Part shown: positions 1 through 8,033 of the stretch, one piece after another
Numbering within the stretch: the stretch's first letter is position 1
How the letters are laid out: the number at the start of each line of letters is the position of its first letter
From: Planococcus chinensis
GTDB lineage: Bacteria; Bacillota; Bacilli; Bacillales_A; Planococcaceae
Direction of reading: 5' to 3'
NCBI RefSeq assembly: GCF_020071995.1
Contig: NZ_JABWTK010000004.1
Coordinates: 1 to 64,000 of the forward strand
DNA length: 64,000 bases
Made by a program: the position numbers and the translations under genes
The notes under the pieces: generated by a model
What the model saw: only the letters and a program-made list of their open reading frames with translations
Databases searched by the model: none
What the model was told of the DNA's origin: nothing

Positions 1-35
1 GGATTAAAGTATATTCCACAAAGCAGAAAACAAAT

Positions 36-80
36 AAAAAACCCTGAAACCGTTGATTTAACAAGGTTTTCAGGGTTTTA
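36..80 (-). terminator. rho-independent terminator of rpsD
   Basis: An inverted repeat (39-51 with 65-78, core CCCTGAAA/TTTTCAGGG) lies just past the rpsD stop. On the reverse strand it is followed by a U-rich tract (complement of the A-run at 36-40). Seen directly; function inferred. Confidence 0.85.
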
Positions 81-107
81 AATACTATCGTTTACTAAGC
101 ACTTTTA

Positions 108-710
108 TTAACGTGAGTAGTACTCAACGATCAACTGTTCGCTGATTTCAGCAGACAATTCGCTGCGTTCTGGGTAGCGTACAAAAGTACCTACTTTGTT
201 TTCAGCGTCGATTGATACGTATTCAGGAACGAAGTTGCTTACTTCGATTGCTTCGTTAACGACATCAAGGTTGTTTGAACGTTCGCGGAATGCGATTGTT
301 TGACCTGGTTTCACGCTGTATGACGGAATGTCAAGGCGTTTGCCATCAACAAGGATGTGGCCGTGGTTTACCAATTGGCGAGCTTGGCGGCGAGTGCGCG
401 CAAGACCTAAACGATAAACAACGTTATCAAGGCGAGCTTCAAGCAAGATCATGAAGTTTTCACCGTGTTTACCTGGCATTTTACCAGCTTTGTTGAATAA
501 AGTTTTGAATTGGCGTTCGTTTACACCAAACATGAAACGAAGTTTTTGTTTTTCTTGAAGTTGCAAACCGTACTCAGAAACTTTTCTGCGTTGGTTAGCA
601 CCGTGTTGACCTGGTGCGTAAGGGCGTTTTTCTAGTTCTTTGCCTGTTCCGCTAAGAGAAACTCCTAGACGGCGAGACTGTTTCCATGCTGGACCTGTAT
701 AACGAGACAT
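108..710 (-). CDS. rpsD: 30S ribosomal protein S4
   Basis: Primary 16S rRNA-binding protein that nucleates assembly of the small-subunit body. The 200-residue product has an N-terminal S4 domain and, from about residue 90 to 155, the S4 RNA-binding fold ([13 protein letters not shown], then [17 protein letters not shown]). It contains no cysteine, so it is the zinc-free form. The start is set at [11 protein letters not shown] because a GAGGAGG site sits just upstream; an in-frame extension of 16 codons has no such support. It is a single-gene unit with its own promoter, long leader and terminator. In B. subtilis S4 represses its own mRNA through the leader; the same is likely here. Confidence 0.97.
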   Translation of the reverse strand: MSRYTGPAWKQSRRLGVSLSGTGKELEKRPYAPGQHGANQRRKVSEYGLQLQEKQKLRFMFGVNERQFKTLFNKAGKMPGKHGENFMILLEARLDNVVYRLGLARTRRQARQLVNHGHILVDGKRLDIPSYSVKPGQTIAFRERSNNLDVVNEAIEVSNFVPEYVSIDAENKVGTFVRYPERSELSAEISEQLIVEYYSR

Positions 711-897
711 ATATGTCTCCTCCTCTATTGTTGGTTTTTGAAGTAAAATAAAAACCAATTGTATTCATGCTGTAAGCCATTTTATATTCTTGTACCTTCG
801 CTCAGCAGCCAAGAGTTACGCGATACACCTACTTATTTAACTAATAGGAATAAAATGGACAAACCCGCACATACAACTGCTGCGATTATTTTACACA
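711..897 (-). promoter_or_regulatory. rpsD mRNA leader, candidate S4 autoregulatory region
   Basis: About 185 bases separate the predicted -10 box from the rpsD start, much longer than needed for a ribosome binding site, and no ORF of note lies in it. Bacillales rpsD leaders are known to bind S4 and repress translation. I did not derive the fold here, so this role is inferred from position and length. Confidence 0.5.
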
Positions 898-903
898 AAT
901 TAT

Positions 904-933
904 AGTATAACCGCACTTAAGACCATAAGTCAA
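904..933 (-). promoter_or_regulatory. sigma-A promoter of rpsD
   Basis: On the reverse strand TTGACT (928-933) is followed after 18 bases by TATACT (904-909), close to the vegetative consensus and pointing at rpsD. Confidence 0.8.
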
Positions 934-1006
934 CAATTACAGAAAGGAGATCAATAAGGCTGGCTTTCTTTTTTTTATTATTAAAGGTAGAATGGAAAGA
1001 GATGGG

Positions 1007-1022
1007 ATGTAAGCGCTTTCTA
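1007..1022 (+). promoter_or_regulatory. cre-like site (CcpA box)
   Basis: ATGTAAGCGCTTTCTA matches the catabolite-responsive consensus WTGNNARCGNWWWCAW at all but one position. It ends about 9 bases before the ribosome binding site of the downstream lyase gene, a position compatible with CcpA roadblock repression. Confidence 0.6.
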
Positions 1023-1045
1023 TATTGAATAAGGGGTGTATGGAA

Positions 1046-2254
1046 ATGAAGAAACCAGAAATCAATTTGGAGACAGCAGTTATCCACAAGGGGTATAACA
1101 GTTCACTCCACCATGACAGTTTAGCGACTCCGCTTTATCAAACGTCAACTTTTGCTTTTGAAAGTGCTGAAGAAGGGGAAAACCGCTTTGCCGGAAATTG
1201 CGAAGGCAATATTTACTCGAGGCTTGGAAATCCGACGGTCCGTGTGCTGGAAGAACGGATGGCGGAAATCGAATACGGCGAAGGGGCACTCGCTTTCGGT
1301 TCAGGAATGGCAGCAGTCAGTGCGGTGCTGATTCATCTGACAAAAGCGGGAGATCACGTGCTTTGCTCAAGAGGCATCTACGGCTGTACGTTCGGGCTGC
1401 TTGAGATGATGGAAGAAAAATACGGCATAACGCATAATTTGGTTTCCATGACGACGGAACAGGAAATTGAAAAAGCACTGCGTCCGGAAACAGTTTGCAT
1501 CTATGTTGAAACGCCGATTAATCCGACGATGGAAATCGTCAATCTGGACGCCGTTGTTTCGGTTGCCAAAAAACACGGGCTGCGTGTCGTGGTCGACAAT
1601 ACATTCAGTTCGCCTTATCTGCAGAACCCGATTCAATTGGGCGCGGATTTCGTGCTGCACAGCGCAACTAAATATCTGAACGGCCATGGGGATGTGGTCG
1701 GCGGAATATTGGTCGGCAAAGATGGCGCCGAAATGCAGCAGCTCCGGATGACGGTCCAGAAAGATGTCGGCGGCATCATGTCGCCATTCGATGCGTGGCT
1801 TTTGCTGCGCGGTTTAAAAACACTTCATGTCCGCATGGACCGGCATATCTCAAATGCCAAGACAGTGCTTGCATTCTTGAAACAGGAACCGCTGGTCAAA
1901 AAAATCTATTACCCGTTTGATGAAAATCATCCGCAAATGGAAATTGCCAAACGCCAGATGCGGGACGGCGGCGGTTTGATCTCGTTTGAGATTGAGGGCG
2001 GGAAAAAAGAAGCACAGGCCTTCATGAATGCGTTGTCGCTTGTGAAAATTGCCGTCAGCCTGGGGGATGCAGAAACACTGATTCAGCATCCGGCTTCGAT
2101 GACCCATGCGGTGGTGCCGCAGCCGAGCCGGGAAGCGATGGGCATTACCGAATCGTTGATGCGTTTGTCTGTCGGCCTTGAGCATACCGATGACCTGATT
2201 TCAGACCTCACAAAAGCTTTTGAAGCCGTAAAGCCGAAATTACAGGAAGCGTAA
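1046..2254 (+). CDS. PLP-dependent methionine gamma-lyase / Cys-Met metabolism enzyme
   Basis: 402-residue fold-type I PLP enzyme of the Cys/Met metabolism family. The Schiff-base lysine is K209 (in HSATKYLNGHGD). Y57 and R59 (YSRLGNPT) would contact the cofactor phosphate from the neighbouring subunit. The YGCTF motif puts Y112 and C114 at the places of Pseudomonas methionine gamma-lyase Y114 and C116, which favours lyase activity on methionine (methanethiol, ammonia, 2-oxobutyrate) over cystathionine synthesis. The second ATG of an ATGGAAATG pair is chosen because AAGGGGT lies 8 bases before it; 1040 is the alternative. A cre-like site upstream suggests control by carbon source. Cystathionine gamma-lyase remains possible. 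Confidence 0.8.
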   Translation: MKKPEINLETAVIHKGYNSSLHHDSLATPLYQTSTFAFESAEEGENRFAGNCEGNIYSRLGNPTVRVLEERMAEIEYGEGALAFGSGMAAVSAVLIHLTKAGDHVLCSRGIYGCTFGLLEMMEEKYGITHNLVSMTTEQEIEKALRPETVCIYVETPINPTMEIVNLDAVVSVAKKHGLRVVVDNTFSSPYLQNPIQLGADFVLHSATKYLNGHGDVVGGILVGKDGAEMQQLRMTVQKDVGGIMSPFDAWLLLRGLKTLHVRMDRHISNAKTVLAFLKQEPLVKKIYYPFDENHPQMEIAKRQMRDGGGLISFEIEGGKKEAQAFMNALSLVKIAVSLGDAETLIQHPASMTHAVVPQPSREAMGITESLMRLSVGLEHTDDLISDLTKAFEAVKPKLQEA

Positions 2255-2256
2255 TA

Positions 2257-2295
2257 AAAATGCCCGGATCTCAAGTTAGGAGATCCGGGCATTTT
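2257..2295. terminator. bidirectional terminator between convergent genes
   Basis: A perfect 12-bp stem (2261-2272 with 2280-2291, TGCCCGGATCTC) has A-runs on the left and T-runs on the right. It serves the lyase gene and the convergent GAF-domain gene. Confidence 0.88.
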
Positions 2296-2300
2296 CAATT

Positions 2301-2780
2301 TTATAGATGCTTCATTAATACTTCGGTAAAGAGTTCAAGGCCTTCTTGGTCTTCTTTCGTAAAGCGGCTCAGTACCGGGCTGTCGATATCCAGGACACCG
2401 ATTACATTGCCGTCTTTGATCAACGGAATGACGATTTCAGACTGGGAAGCTACATCGCAGGCAATGTGGCCAGGAAACGCATGGACATCTTCGATAAGCA
2501 TCGTTTTCTTTTCTGCCACTGCCGTTCCGCACACGCCTTTCCCAACTTGAATCCGTACACACGCCGGAAGCCCCTGGAATGGTCCAAGAACGAGCTCACC
2601 GTCTTCCATCAAATAAAAGCCGACCCAGTTGATGCGCTCTAAAAATTGGTTGAGCAGTGCAGAAGCATTGCTTAAATTAGCGGTAAGATTGGATTCGCCT
2701 TCGAGAAGTGCGTCCAGTTGTTTGCCGAGCATGGTGTATTGATCCAAGCTTGAGCCGCTGTAAGTTGTTTGAGAAAACAT
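2301..2780 (-). CDS. msrC: free methionine-(R)-sulfoxide reductase, GAF domain
   Basis: 159 residues forming a single GAF domain of the YebR/fRMsr type. It reduces free Met-R-sulfoxide in the cytosol with electrons from thioredoxin. The three family cysteines are present: C74 (LPACVRI), C84 (GKGVCGTAVAE) and C108 (FPGHIACD). It lies 26 bases after hisJ on the same strand and is probably cotranscribed with it. The Shine-Dalgarno is weak (GGGG-like). Its convergent neighbour is a methionine-consuming enzyme, but a functional link is only suggestive. Confidence 0.88.
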   Translation of the reverse strand: MFSQTTYSGSSLDQYTMLGKQLDALLEGESNLTANLSNASALLNQFLERINWVGFYLMEDGELVLGPFQGLPACVRIQVGKGVCGTAVAEKKTMLIEDVHAFPGHIACDVASQSEIVIPLIKDGNVIGVLDIDSPVLSRFTKEDQEGLELFTEVLMKHL

Positions 2781-2806
2781 AGAAAAGCCCCATTTCGTTT
2801 TATGAT

Positions 2807-3601
2807 TTACCTATTATAAAGTTTACCGTAATGCTTATGCAAGCCATTGACGCTATGTGCATCCGAGCCGAAGACGAGCGGGATGCCGAGCGACTCGGCA
2901 AAAGGGATGTAACGCTGTGGAGGATAGGATTCAAGGCAATCGGGTTTTGAGAAGCCGGCGCCGTTCAGATCCATTTCGTAGCCTGTTTCCGCAATTTTTT
3001 CCAAGACGCGTTTGATATAATGGTCGTCATCAATTTTTTTGCCGTGTGCAAGCTGGAATTTGTGGACCAGCGTCGGGTGCCCGATTCGTTTTGGCTTAAA
3101 GGCTCCAAGGTCAGCGGAGATAGACGCTTCGACCGTTTTGTAGTAAAGCTCATATACGGCTTCAACTGAACCGGCTTGATGGGCAATTTCCATGAAAACT
3201 TCCTTGCTGTAGTCCATGCAGAAATAATCGCTGTCTACACGCAGGAAATGAACCGATAAAATCGAATCGTCCAGCAGTGGTCCATATTCATCAAGAAAAG
3301 ACCGGGTTTCGGATTCATAACCGGTGATATAGTCCACTTCCAATCCGGCGCGAATTTGGATATCATTCTTATAGGCATCTTTTGCCTGCCGGATGGCGTC
3401 TAAATAAGAGTGCATGGTTTCCAAACTCATTCCGCTGTCTTTTTCAGGAGTCGGATCCACGAAAGAAGAGGGGAGAGGCGCGTGTTCCGTAAAGGAAATA
3501 TCGCCGAAGCCGGATTCAATCGCTTTTTCTATGTATGTATGCAATTCGTCTTTTGTGCCATGCGGGCAAAAAGGGGTATGAATGTGTCCATCTCTTTTCA
3601 T
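2807..3601 (-). CDS. hisJ: histidinol-phosphatase, PHP family
   Basis: 264 residues, usual length for the HisJ/HisK PHP-type phosphatase that dephosphorylates L-histidinol phosphate in histidine biosynthesis. The metal-binding start motif DGHIHTPFCPHG is at residues 4-15. Further PHP signatures are FTEHAPLP, GLEVDYI, SVHFL and, near the C-terminus, GSDAHSVNGL. The ribosome site is a GGTGG-type sequence before the ATG. It is the first gene of a two-gene reverse unit with the sulfoxide reductase and is divergent from ezrA, as in B. subtilis. Other his genes are not in the window. Confidence 0.92.
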   Translation of the reverse strand: MKRDGHIHTPFCPHGTKDELHTYIEKAIESGFGDISFTEHAPLPSSFVDPTPEKDSGMSLETMHSYLDAIRQAKDAYKNDIQIRAGLEVDYITGYESETRSFLDEYGPLLDDSILSVHFLRVDSDYFCMDYSKEVFMEIAHQAGSVEAVYELYYKTVEASISADLGAFKPKRIGHPTLVHKFQLAHGKKIDDDHYIKRVLEKIAETGYEMDLNGAGFSKPDCLESYPPQRYIPFAESLGIPLVFGSDAHSVNGLHKHYGKLYNR

Positions 3602-3754
3602 AAAACCACCATCTTTCTACAGATTTGAAAATATTTCGCTCTTTTCTTCGATTTCACAAACATAAGAATCGAATACATGTTAAAATAGTTAAGGTATGTA
3701 AAACATTTATATAGAAAAGGAAATGTGATTTTGGAACAGGGGGCTAAATGACTT

Positions 3755-5458
3755 ATGATGAAGTATATCATCATTGCGGTCATCATTCTATTAGCGATAA
3801 TTATCGTCGGCTTGTTGTTTCGCAAGAAGCACAACGCGGAAATTGAACGCTTGGAACAGTTAAAACTGCAAATACAAAACAAACCAATACTGGAAGAATT
3901 GACGAAAGTAAAACAATTGAACATGAACGGCCAGACAGAAGAGATGTTCGAGCGCTGGCGTGAGATATGGACGGAAATGATGGACGTACATATTCCGAAA
4001 ATTGATGCGTTGCTATTTGATGCAGACGAGGCGATTAATCGCTTCAGATTCGGAAAAGCTACGGAGCTTGAAAAGGACATTGAAGTCCGTATCGACGAAG
4101 TCGACCGCCAAATGAACGAGATTTTAAGTGAACTTGAAGAATTGATCGGCAGTGAAGAGAAAAACCGCAGCGAAATGGATATCATGAAAGACCAATACCG
4201 CCTGGCGCGGAAGAATTTATTGGCGCATCAGCATTCCTACGGTGCAGCAGCTGCTCCTTTGGAGAAAAAGTTGGAGGCTTTCTCGCCGTTGTTTGAAGAA
4301 TACGACCGTTTGACAGAGGAAGGCAATTACTTGAAGGCGCGGACAACCGTTATGGGCCTTTCAGAAGAAGGAGATTATGTTTTCTCCTTGATCGATGAAA
4401 TTCCGGCGCTGTTGACAGACATCAACTCGAAAATCCCTTCCTATATCAATGAATTGCGCAATGGCATCCGGGAAATGGAAAGCCAGTCCTACTACTTGAA
4501 CCATTTGGAACTGACGCGCCAACTCGATAGAATGGAAGACGAACTTGTCGGGATGAAAGAAGAAGTTGCCCGGTTGAATGTAGATGAAACAAAAGAAAAA
4601 GCAGAAGACATGAAAGAACGCATTGATTCGTTCTATGAAATTCTGGAAAAAGAAGTGAAAGCCAAGCATTTCGTGGATTACTACAAAGCGGAAACAGGAC
4701 GGCATTTGGAACTGATCAACCGGGATGCGCGCGATATGCACGATGAATGCCTGTTTGTTCAGCAAAGCTATAAGATTTCTGAGAGCGATGCAGCCATTCC
4801 GAAGGCTTGTTTGGAAAAACTGGAAGAGCTCAACCGCCGGTTTGATTTGTTCAAATCGCGGACAGAAGAAGACCAGTCCGCATATTCGAACCTGGAAGAA
4901 GAACTGGTTTATATTCGTGAAGAGTTAGCGAAGATTGACGTCACCCAGCAAGATTTCACAGAATCACTGAAGAGCTTGCGGATTGGCGAAAATGAAGCAC
5001 GCAGAAAAGTGGAAGACTTGAAACGCCGCTTGCAGGAAACAGACAGAATGCTGCACAAAGCCAATACACCAGGCATTCCGGAAGAAATGGATGTCCGGTT
5101 GGAAGAAGCGGAAGAGCAGTTGTTTGTAGCGATGCAAAGCTTGCAGGAAGTTCCATTGAACATGAAACTGGTAGACAATTACGTGATGAATGCAGAACAA
5201 TCAATCGAAGAAGTTGAAGAAAAATCAGCTGAAATGATTGAAAACGTACTTCTCGTTGAACGCATTATTCAGTACGGCAACCGTTTCCGCAAAACAAACC
5301 CGCAAATGGATGCCAAGTTGAAGGAAGCGGAAGAGTCATTCAGACAGCTCCGTTACTCAAAAGCATTGGAAGAAGCGGCAACAGCAGTTGAAAGCTTCGA
5401 ACCAGGGTCAATGAAACGCATTGAAGTGCTAGTTAAAGAAGAAGCATGGCGAGTTTAA
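3755..5458 (+). CDS. ezrA: septation ring formation regulator EzrA
   Basis: 567 residues (B. subtilis protein 562). One N-terminal membrane helix (residues 3-22, IIIAVIILLAIIIVGLLF) is followed by a charged region predicted to be almost wholly alpha-helical and coiled coil (spectrin-like repeats). EzrA sits in the membrane with its long C-terminal part in the cytosol, binds FtsZ, and prevents extra polar Z-rings while helping divisome assembly. A start at the second ATG (3758) is equally possible. It lies between hisJ (divergent) and nifZ, the conserved Bacillales position, and ends in its own terminator. Confidence 0.96.
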   Translation: MMKYIIIAVIILLAIIIVGLLFRKKHNAEIERLEQLKLQIQNKPILEELTKVKQLNMNGQTEEMFERWREIWTEMMDVHIPKIDALLFDADEAINRFRFGKATELEKDIEVRIDEVDRQMNEILSELEELIGSEEKNRSEMDIMKDQYRLARKNLLAHQHSYGAAAAPLEKKLEAFSPLFEEYDRLTEEGNYLKARTTVMGLSEEGDYVFSLIDEIPALLTDINSKIPSYINELRNGIREMESQSYYLNHLELTRQLDRMEDELVGMKEEVARLNVDETKEKAEDMKERIDSFYEILEKEVKAKHFVDYYKAETGRHLELINRDARDMHDECLFVQQSYKISESDAAIPKACLEKLEELNRRFDLFKSRTEEDQSAYSNLEEELVYIREELAKIDVTQQDFTESLKSLRIGENEARRKVEDLKRRLQETDRMLHKANTPGIPEEMDVRLEEAEEQLFVAMQSLQEVPLNMKLVDNYVMNAEQSIEEVEEKSAEMIENVLLVERIIQYGNRFRKTNPQMDAKLKEAEESFRQLRYSKALEEAATAVESFEPGSMKRIEVLVKEEAWRV

Positions 5459-5467
5459 AACAATATT

Positions 5468-5502
5468 GAAAACCACCAGCATTCGTGCTGGTGGTTTTCT
5501 TT
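5468..5502 (+). terminator. terminator of ezrA
   Basis: A perfect 13-bp stem (GAAAACCACCAGC with its complement, 5468-5480 and 5487-5499) is followed by TTTT. It sits between ezrA and nifZ, so nifZ-thiI may depend on read-through or a promoter not recognised here. Confidence 0.85.
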
Positions 5503-5516
5503 TCGGAGGTAGCTAA

Positions 5517-6614
5517 ATGATTTACTTGGATAACAGTGCAACCACCCAGCCGCGAAAAGAAGTGCTCGAGGCGTTCGTAAAGGTGAATGAACAATTTTAC
5601 GCCAATCCGGCTTCAATCCACAAAATGGGAAACGAAGCGGAAGATTTGCTGGAAGGCGCACGCACGCAAATCAAGCACATCCTGAATATGGAACACGTTG
5701 TTTTTACATCCGGCGGCACGGAATCCAATAACCTTGCATTAATCGGCGCTGCAAAAGCATACCAGCACCGGGGGAAGCACATCATCACCGCCGTAACGGA
5801 ACATCCCGCGGTTCTCAATCCTTTAGCCGTATTAAAGGAGCAGGGATTTGAAATTACCCGGCTTCGGGTCGACGAAACCGGTGCCATCAGTTTGAATGAG
5901 TTGAATAACGCCCTCAGAAGCGATACGATTTTGGTAAGCTTGATGCATGTCAATAACGAAATCGGCACGGTGCATCCCATTGCTGAAGTGAAAAAACGGC
6001 TTGCCGGAACTCGGACCTTGCTCCATGTCGATGCGGTCCAAAGCATTGGTAAGCTGGATCTTCCTCTCAGCGCCATGCCGGATTTATTGAGTGTTTCGGG
6101 GCATAAAATCCACGGCTTGAAAGGCAGCGGAATCCTGGCGTTCAACGAGGTCGAACTTCAGCCGGTTCTTTACGGCGGCGGCCAGGAGTTCGGCTTAAGA
6201 AGCGGAACCGTCGCTGTGCCGCAGGCAGTCGCCTTTGCAAAAGCGCTTCGCCTGGCAGAGCCAAGAACGGAATTTGCCGATTGGAACCGGGAGCTCCGCA
6301 CATTTTTTGCCGGATTTACAGGCGTTAAAATTATCAGCCCGGAAACTGCAGCTCCCCATATACTGGCCATTGCAGTGAAAGGGATGAAAGGCGAAGTACT
6401 GGTATCCGGCTTGCAGCAGGAGTCAGTCATTGTATCCACCTCAAGCGCCTGCTCATCAAAAAGCAAAGAAACGAGCCATGTCATTGAAGCGACCGGCGTG
6501 CCGCGCGGGTATAAAGAAGGCGTGATCCGCATCAGTTTTGGAGCTTTCACACAAGCCGGAGATATCGCTGCATTGAAAACTGCATTTGAGCGGGTTTACC
6601 GCTTGATCAAATAA
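5517..6614 (+). CDS. nifZ: cysteine desulfurase (NifS/IscS-like), partner of ThiI
   Basis: 365-residue PLP enzyme that takes sulfur from cysteine and passes it on as a persulfide. The PLP lysine is K197 (SGHKIHG) and the aromatic-stacking histidine is H96 (TEHPA). The persulfide cysteine is C312 within STSSACSSKS, the long loop of group I desulfurases. GGAGG lies 7 bases before the ATG. The next gene is thiI, 28 bases on. In B. subtilis the desulfurase beside thiI (NifZ) is dedicated to 4-thiouridine in tRNA, and the same pairing is inferred here. Confidence 0.93.
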   Translation: MIYLDNSATTQPRKEVLEAFVKVNEQFYANPASIHKMGNEAEDLLEGARTQIKHILNMEHVVFTSGGTESNNLALIGAAKAYQHRGKHIITAVTEHPAVLNPLAVLKEQGFEITRLRVDETGAISLNELNNALRSDTILVSLMHVNNEIGTVHPIAEVKKRLAGTRTLLHVDAVQSIGKLDLPLSAMPDLLSVSGHKIHGLKGSGILAFNEVELQPVLYGGGQEFGLRSGTVAVPQAVAFAKALRLAEPRTEFADWNRELRTFFAGFTGVKIISPETAAPHILAIAVKGMKGEVLVSGLQQESVIVSTSSACSSKSKETSHVIEATGVPRGYKEGVIRISFGAFTQAGDIAALKTAFERVYRLIK

Positions 6615-6642
6615 GAGATAGGCAACGAAGGAGTTTAATCGT

Positions 6643-7845
6643 ATGAAAACAAAACAAGTCCTCGTCCGTTACGGGGAATTATCCACAAAAGGAAAAAACC
6701 GCAGTTCGTTTATCGGGCGCCTTCGGGACAACGTCCGGCAGATGTTTGCCGATCTGGAAACGGTCCGCGTCAAAGCGGAACGGGACCGCATGTTTATCTT
6801 GGCGGACGATGAGCACGAGATGGAGCAAGTGCTTGAGCGGTTGCCGAACGTTTTTGGCATCCAATCGTTCAGCCCGGTCATGGAAGCTGAATTGAACTTT
6901 GAAGCGATGAAAAAAGCGGCAATTGCAGTAGTCGGCAAATTGGACCGCGACAACAAAAGTTTTAAAGTCTCAGTCAAGCGTCCATTCAAAGAATTTCCGC
7001 ACGAAAAGCCGGAAATTACCCAGGAAATCGGATCACATGTGCTCCGCAGTTTCCCGGAACTTTCGGTTCAAATGAAACACCCGGATATCGAATTGAAAGT
7101 GGAAATTCGGGAAGAAGCGGCTTACATGATGGCTGAGGTCATCGAAGGAGCTGGCGGATTGCCTGTCGGCGCCGGAGGAAAAGCTTTGTTGATGCTTTCC
7201 GGTGGAATTGACAGCCCGGTAGCTGGCTATCATATGCTGAAGCGGGGCGTCAGACTGGAACTGATCCATTTTTTCAGCCCGCCTTATACAAACGACCGGG
7301 CAAAAGAAAAAGTCTTCGATTTGGCTGAGAAGTTGAGCCAGTTTGGTTCTTCCGTCACGCTGCATATCATTCCATTCACGAAACTCCAGCAGGAAGTGCA
7401 CAAGCAAGTGCCGGATAATATTACGATGACTTCCACGCGCAGAATGATGATGCGCGTAGCGGATTTGGTGCTTGCGGAAACGAAAAGCCAGGCCATCATC
7501 ACAGGGGAAAGCCTCGGCCAGGTGGCAAGCCAAACTTTGGAATCACTGCATGCGATTAACGCGGTGACAAATACCCCGGTGCTCCGTCCGCTGATTGCGA
7601 TGGACAAGCTGGATATTATTGAAACCGCCCAAAGAATCGGAACATACGACATTTCCATCCGGCCATACGAAGATTGCTGCACCATTTTCACCCCGGCCAA
7701 TCCAAAAACCAAACCAAAGCTTGAAAAAGTTGAGTTCTACGAAAACTTCGTATCGTTCGATGAACTGATTCAGGAAGCGGCAGATCAGCGGGAAACCGTT
7801 AAGTTCCCACGCGTCAAAGAAGCGAAATTTGAAAATCTCCTATAA
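6643..7845 (+). CDS. thiI: tRNA 4-thiouridine synthase
   Basis: 400 residues: an N-terminal ferredoxin-like and THUMP region (about 1-165), then a PP-loop adenylation domain with SGGIDSP at 186-192. It activates U8 of tRNA by adenylation and accepts sulfur from the adjacent desulfurase. It ends without the rhodanese domain of enterobacterial ThiI, the normal short Bacillales form. GAAGGAG precedes the ATG at suitable spacing. It is cotranscribed with nifZ and followed by a strong terminator. Confidence 0.96.
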   Translation: MKTKQVLVRYGELSTKGKNRSSFIGRLRDNVRQMFADLETVRVKAERDRMFILADDEHEMEQVLERLPNVFGIQSFSPVMEAELNFEAMKKAAIAVVGKLDRDNKSFKVSVKRPFKEFPHEKPEITQEIGSHVLRSFPELSVQMKHPDIELKVEIREEAAYMMAEVIEGAGGLPVGAGGKALLMLSGGIDSPVAGYHMLKRGVRLELIHFFSPPYTNDRAKEKVFDLAEKLSQFGSSVTLHIIPFTKLQQEVHKQVPDNITMTSTRRMMMRVADLVLAETKSQAIITGESLGQVASQTLESLHAINAVTNTPVLRPLIAMDKLDIIETAQRIGTYDISIRPYEDCCTIFTPANPKTKPKLEKVEFYENFVSFDELIQEAADQRETVKFPRVKEAKFENLL

Positions 7846-7858
7846 GCGTGAAACCCTG

Positions 7859-7900
7859 AAAAAGCGGGAGGCAAAGTTGCATTTGCCTCCCGCTTTTTTT
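7859..7900 (+). terminator. terminator of nifZ-thiI
   Basis: A 15-bp GC-rich stem (AAAGCGGGAGGCAAA at 7861-7875 with its complement) is followed by a run of T. Confidence 0.92.
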
Positions 7901-7962
7901 GTCTTTTCTTTGACTAAAACCTCAATTTATTTCAAGTTTGTATTTTGTTTTTTAAAATTATT

Positions 7963-7990
7963 TTGAATAATAAAATTTTTCCGGTATAAT
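7963..7990 (+). promoter_or_regulatory. sigma-A promoter of the acyl-CoA synthetase gene
   Basis: TTGAAT (7963-7968), 16 bases, TATAAT (7985-7990), in an AT-rich stretch 43 bases upstream of the start codon. Confidence 0.7.
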
Positions 7991-8033
7991 GATAAAGTAT
8001 CATTTTTTATTACACGCCTAGGGGGAATACATA

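Noticed and set aside
941..975. Terminator upstream of the lyase gene (AGAAAG ... CTTTCT with T-run)
   Set aside because: Only six pairs with a poorly pairing interior; too weak to call.
3598..4185. 195-codon reverse frame over the ezrA start
   Set aside because: Antisense to conserved ezrA; serine/isoleucine-rich product from the complement of coiled-coil codons.
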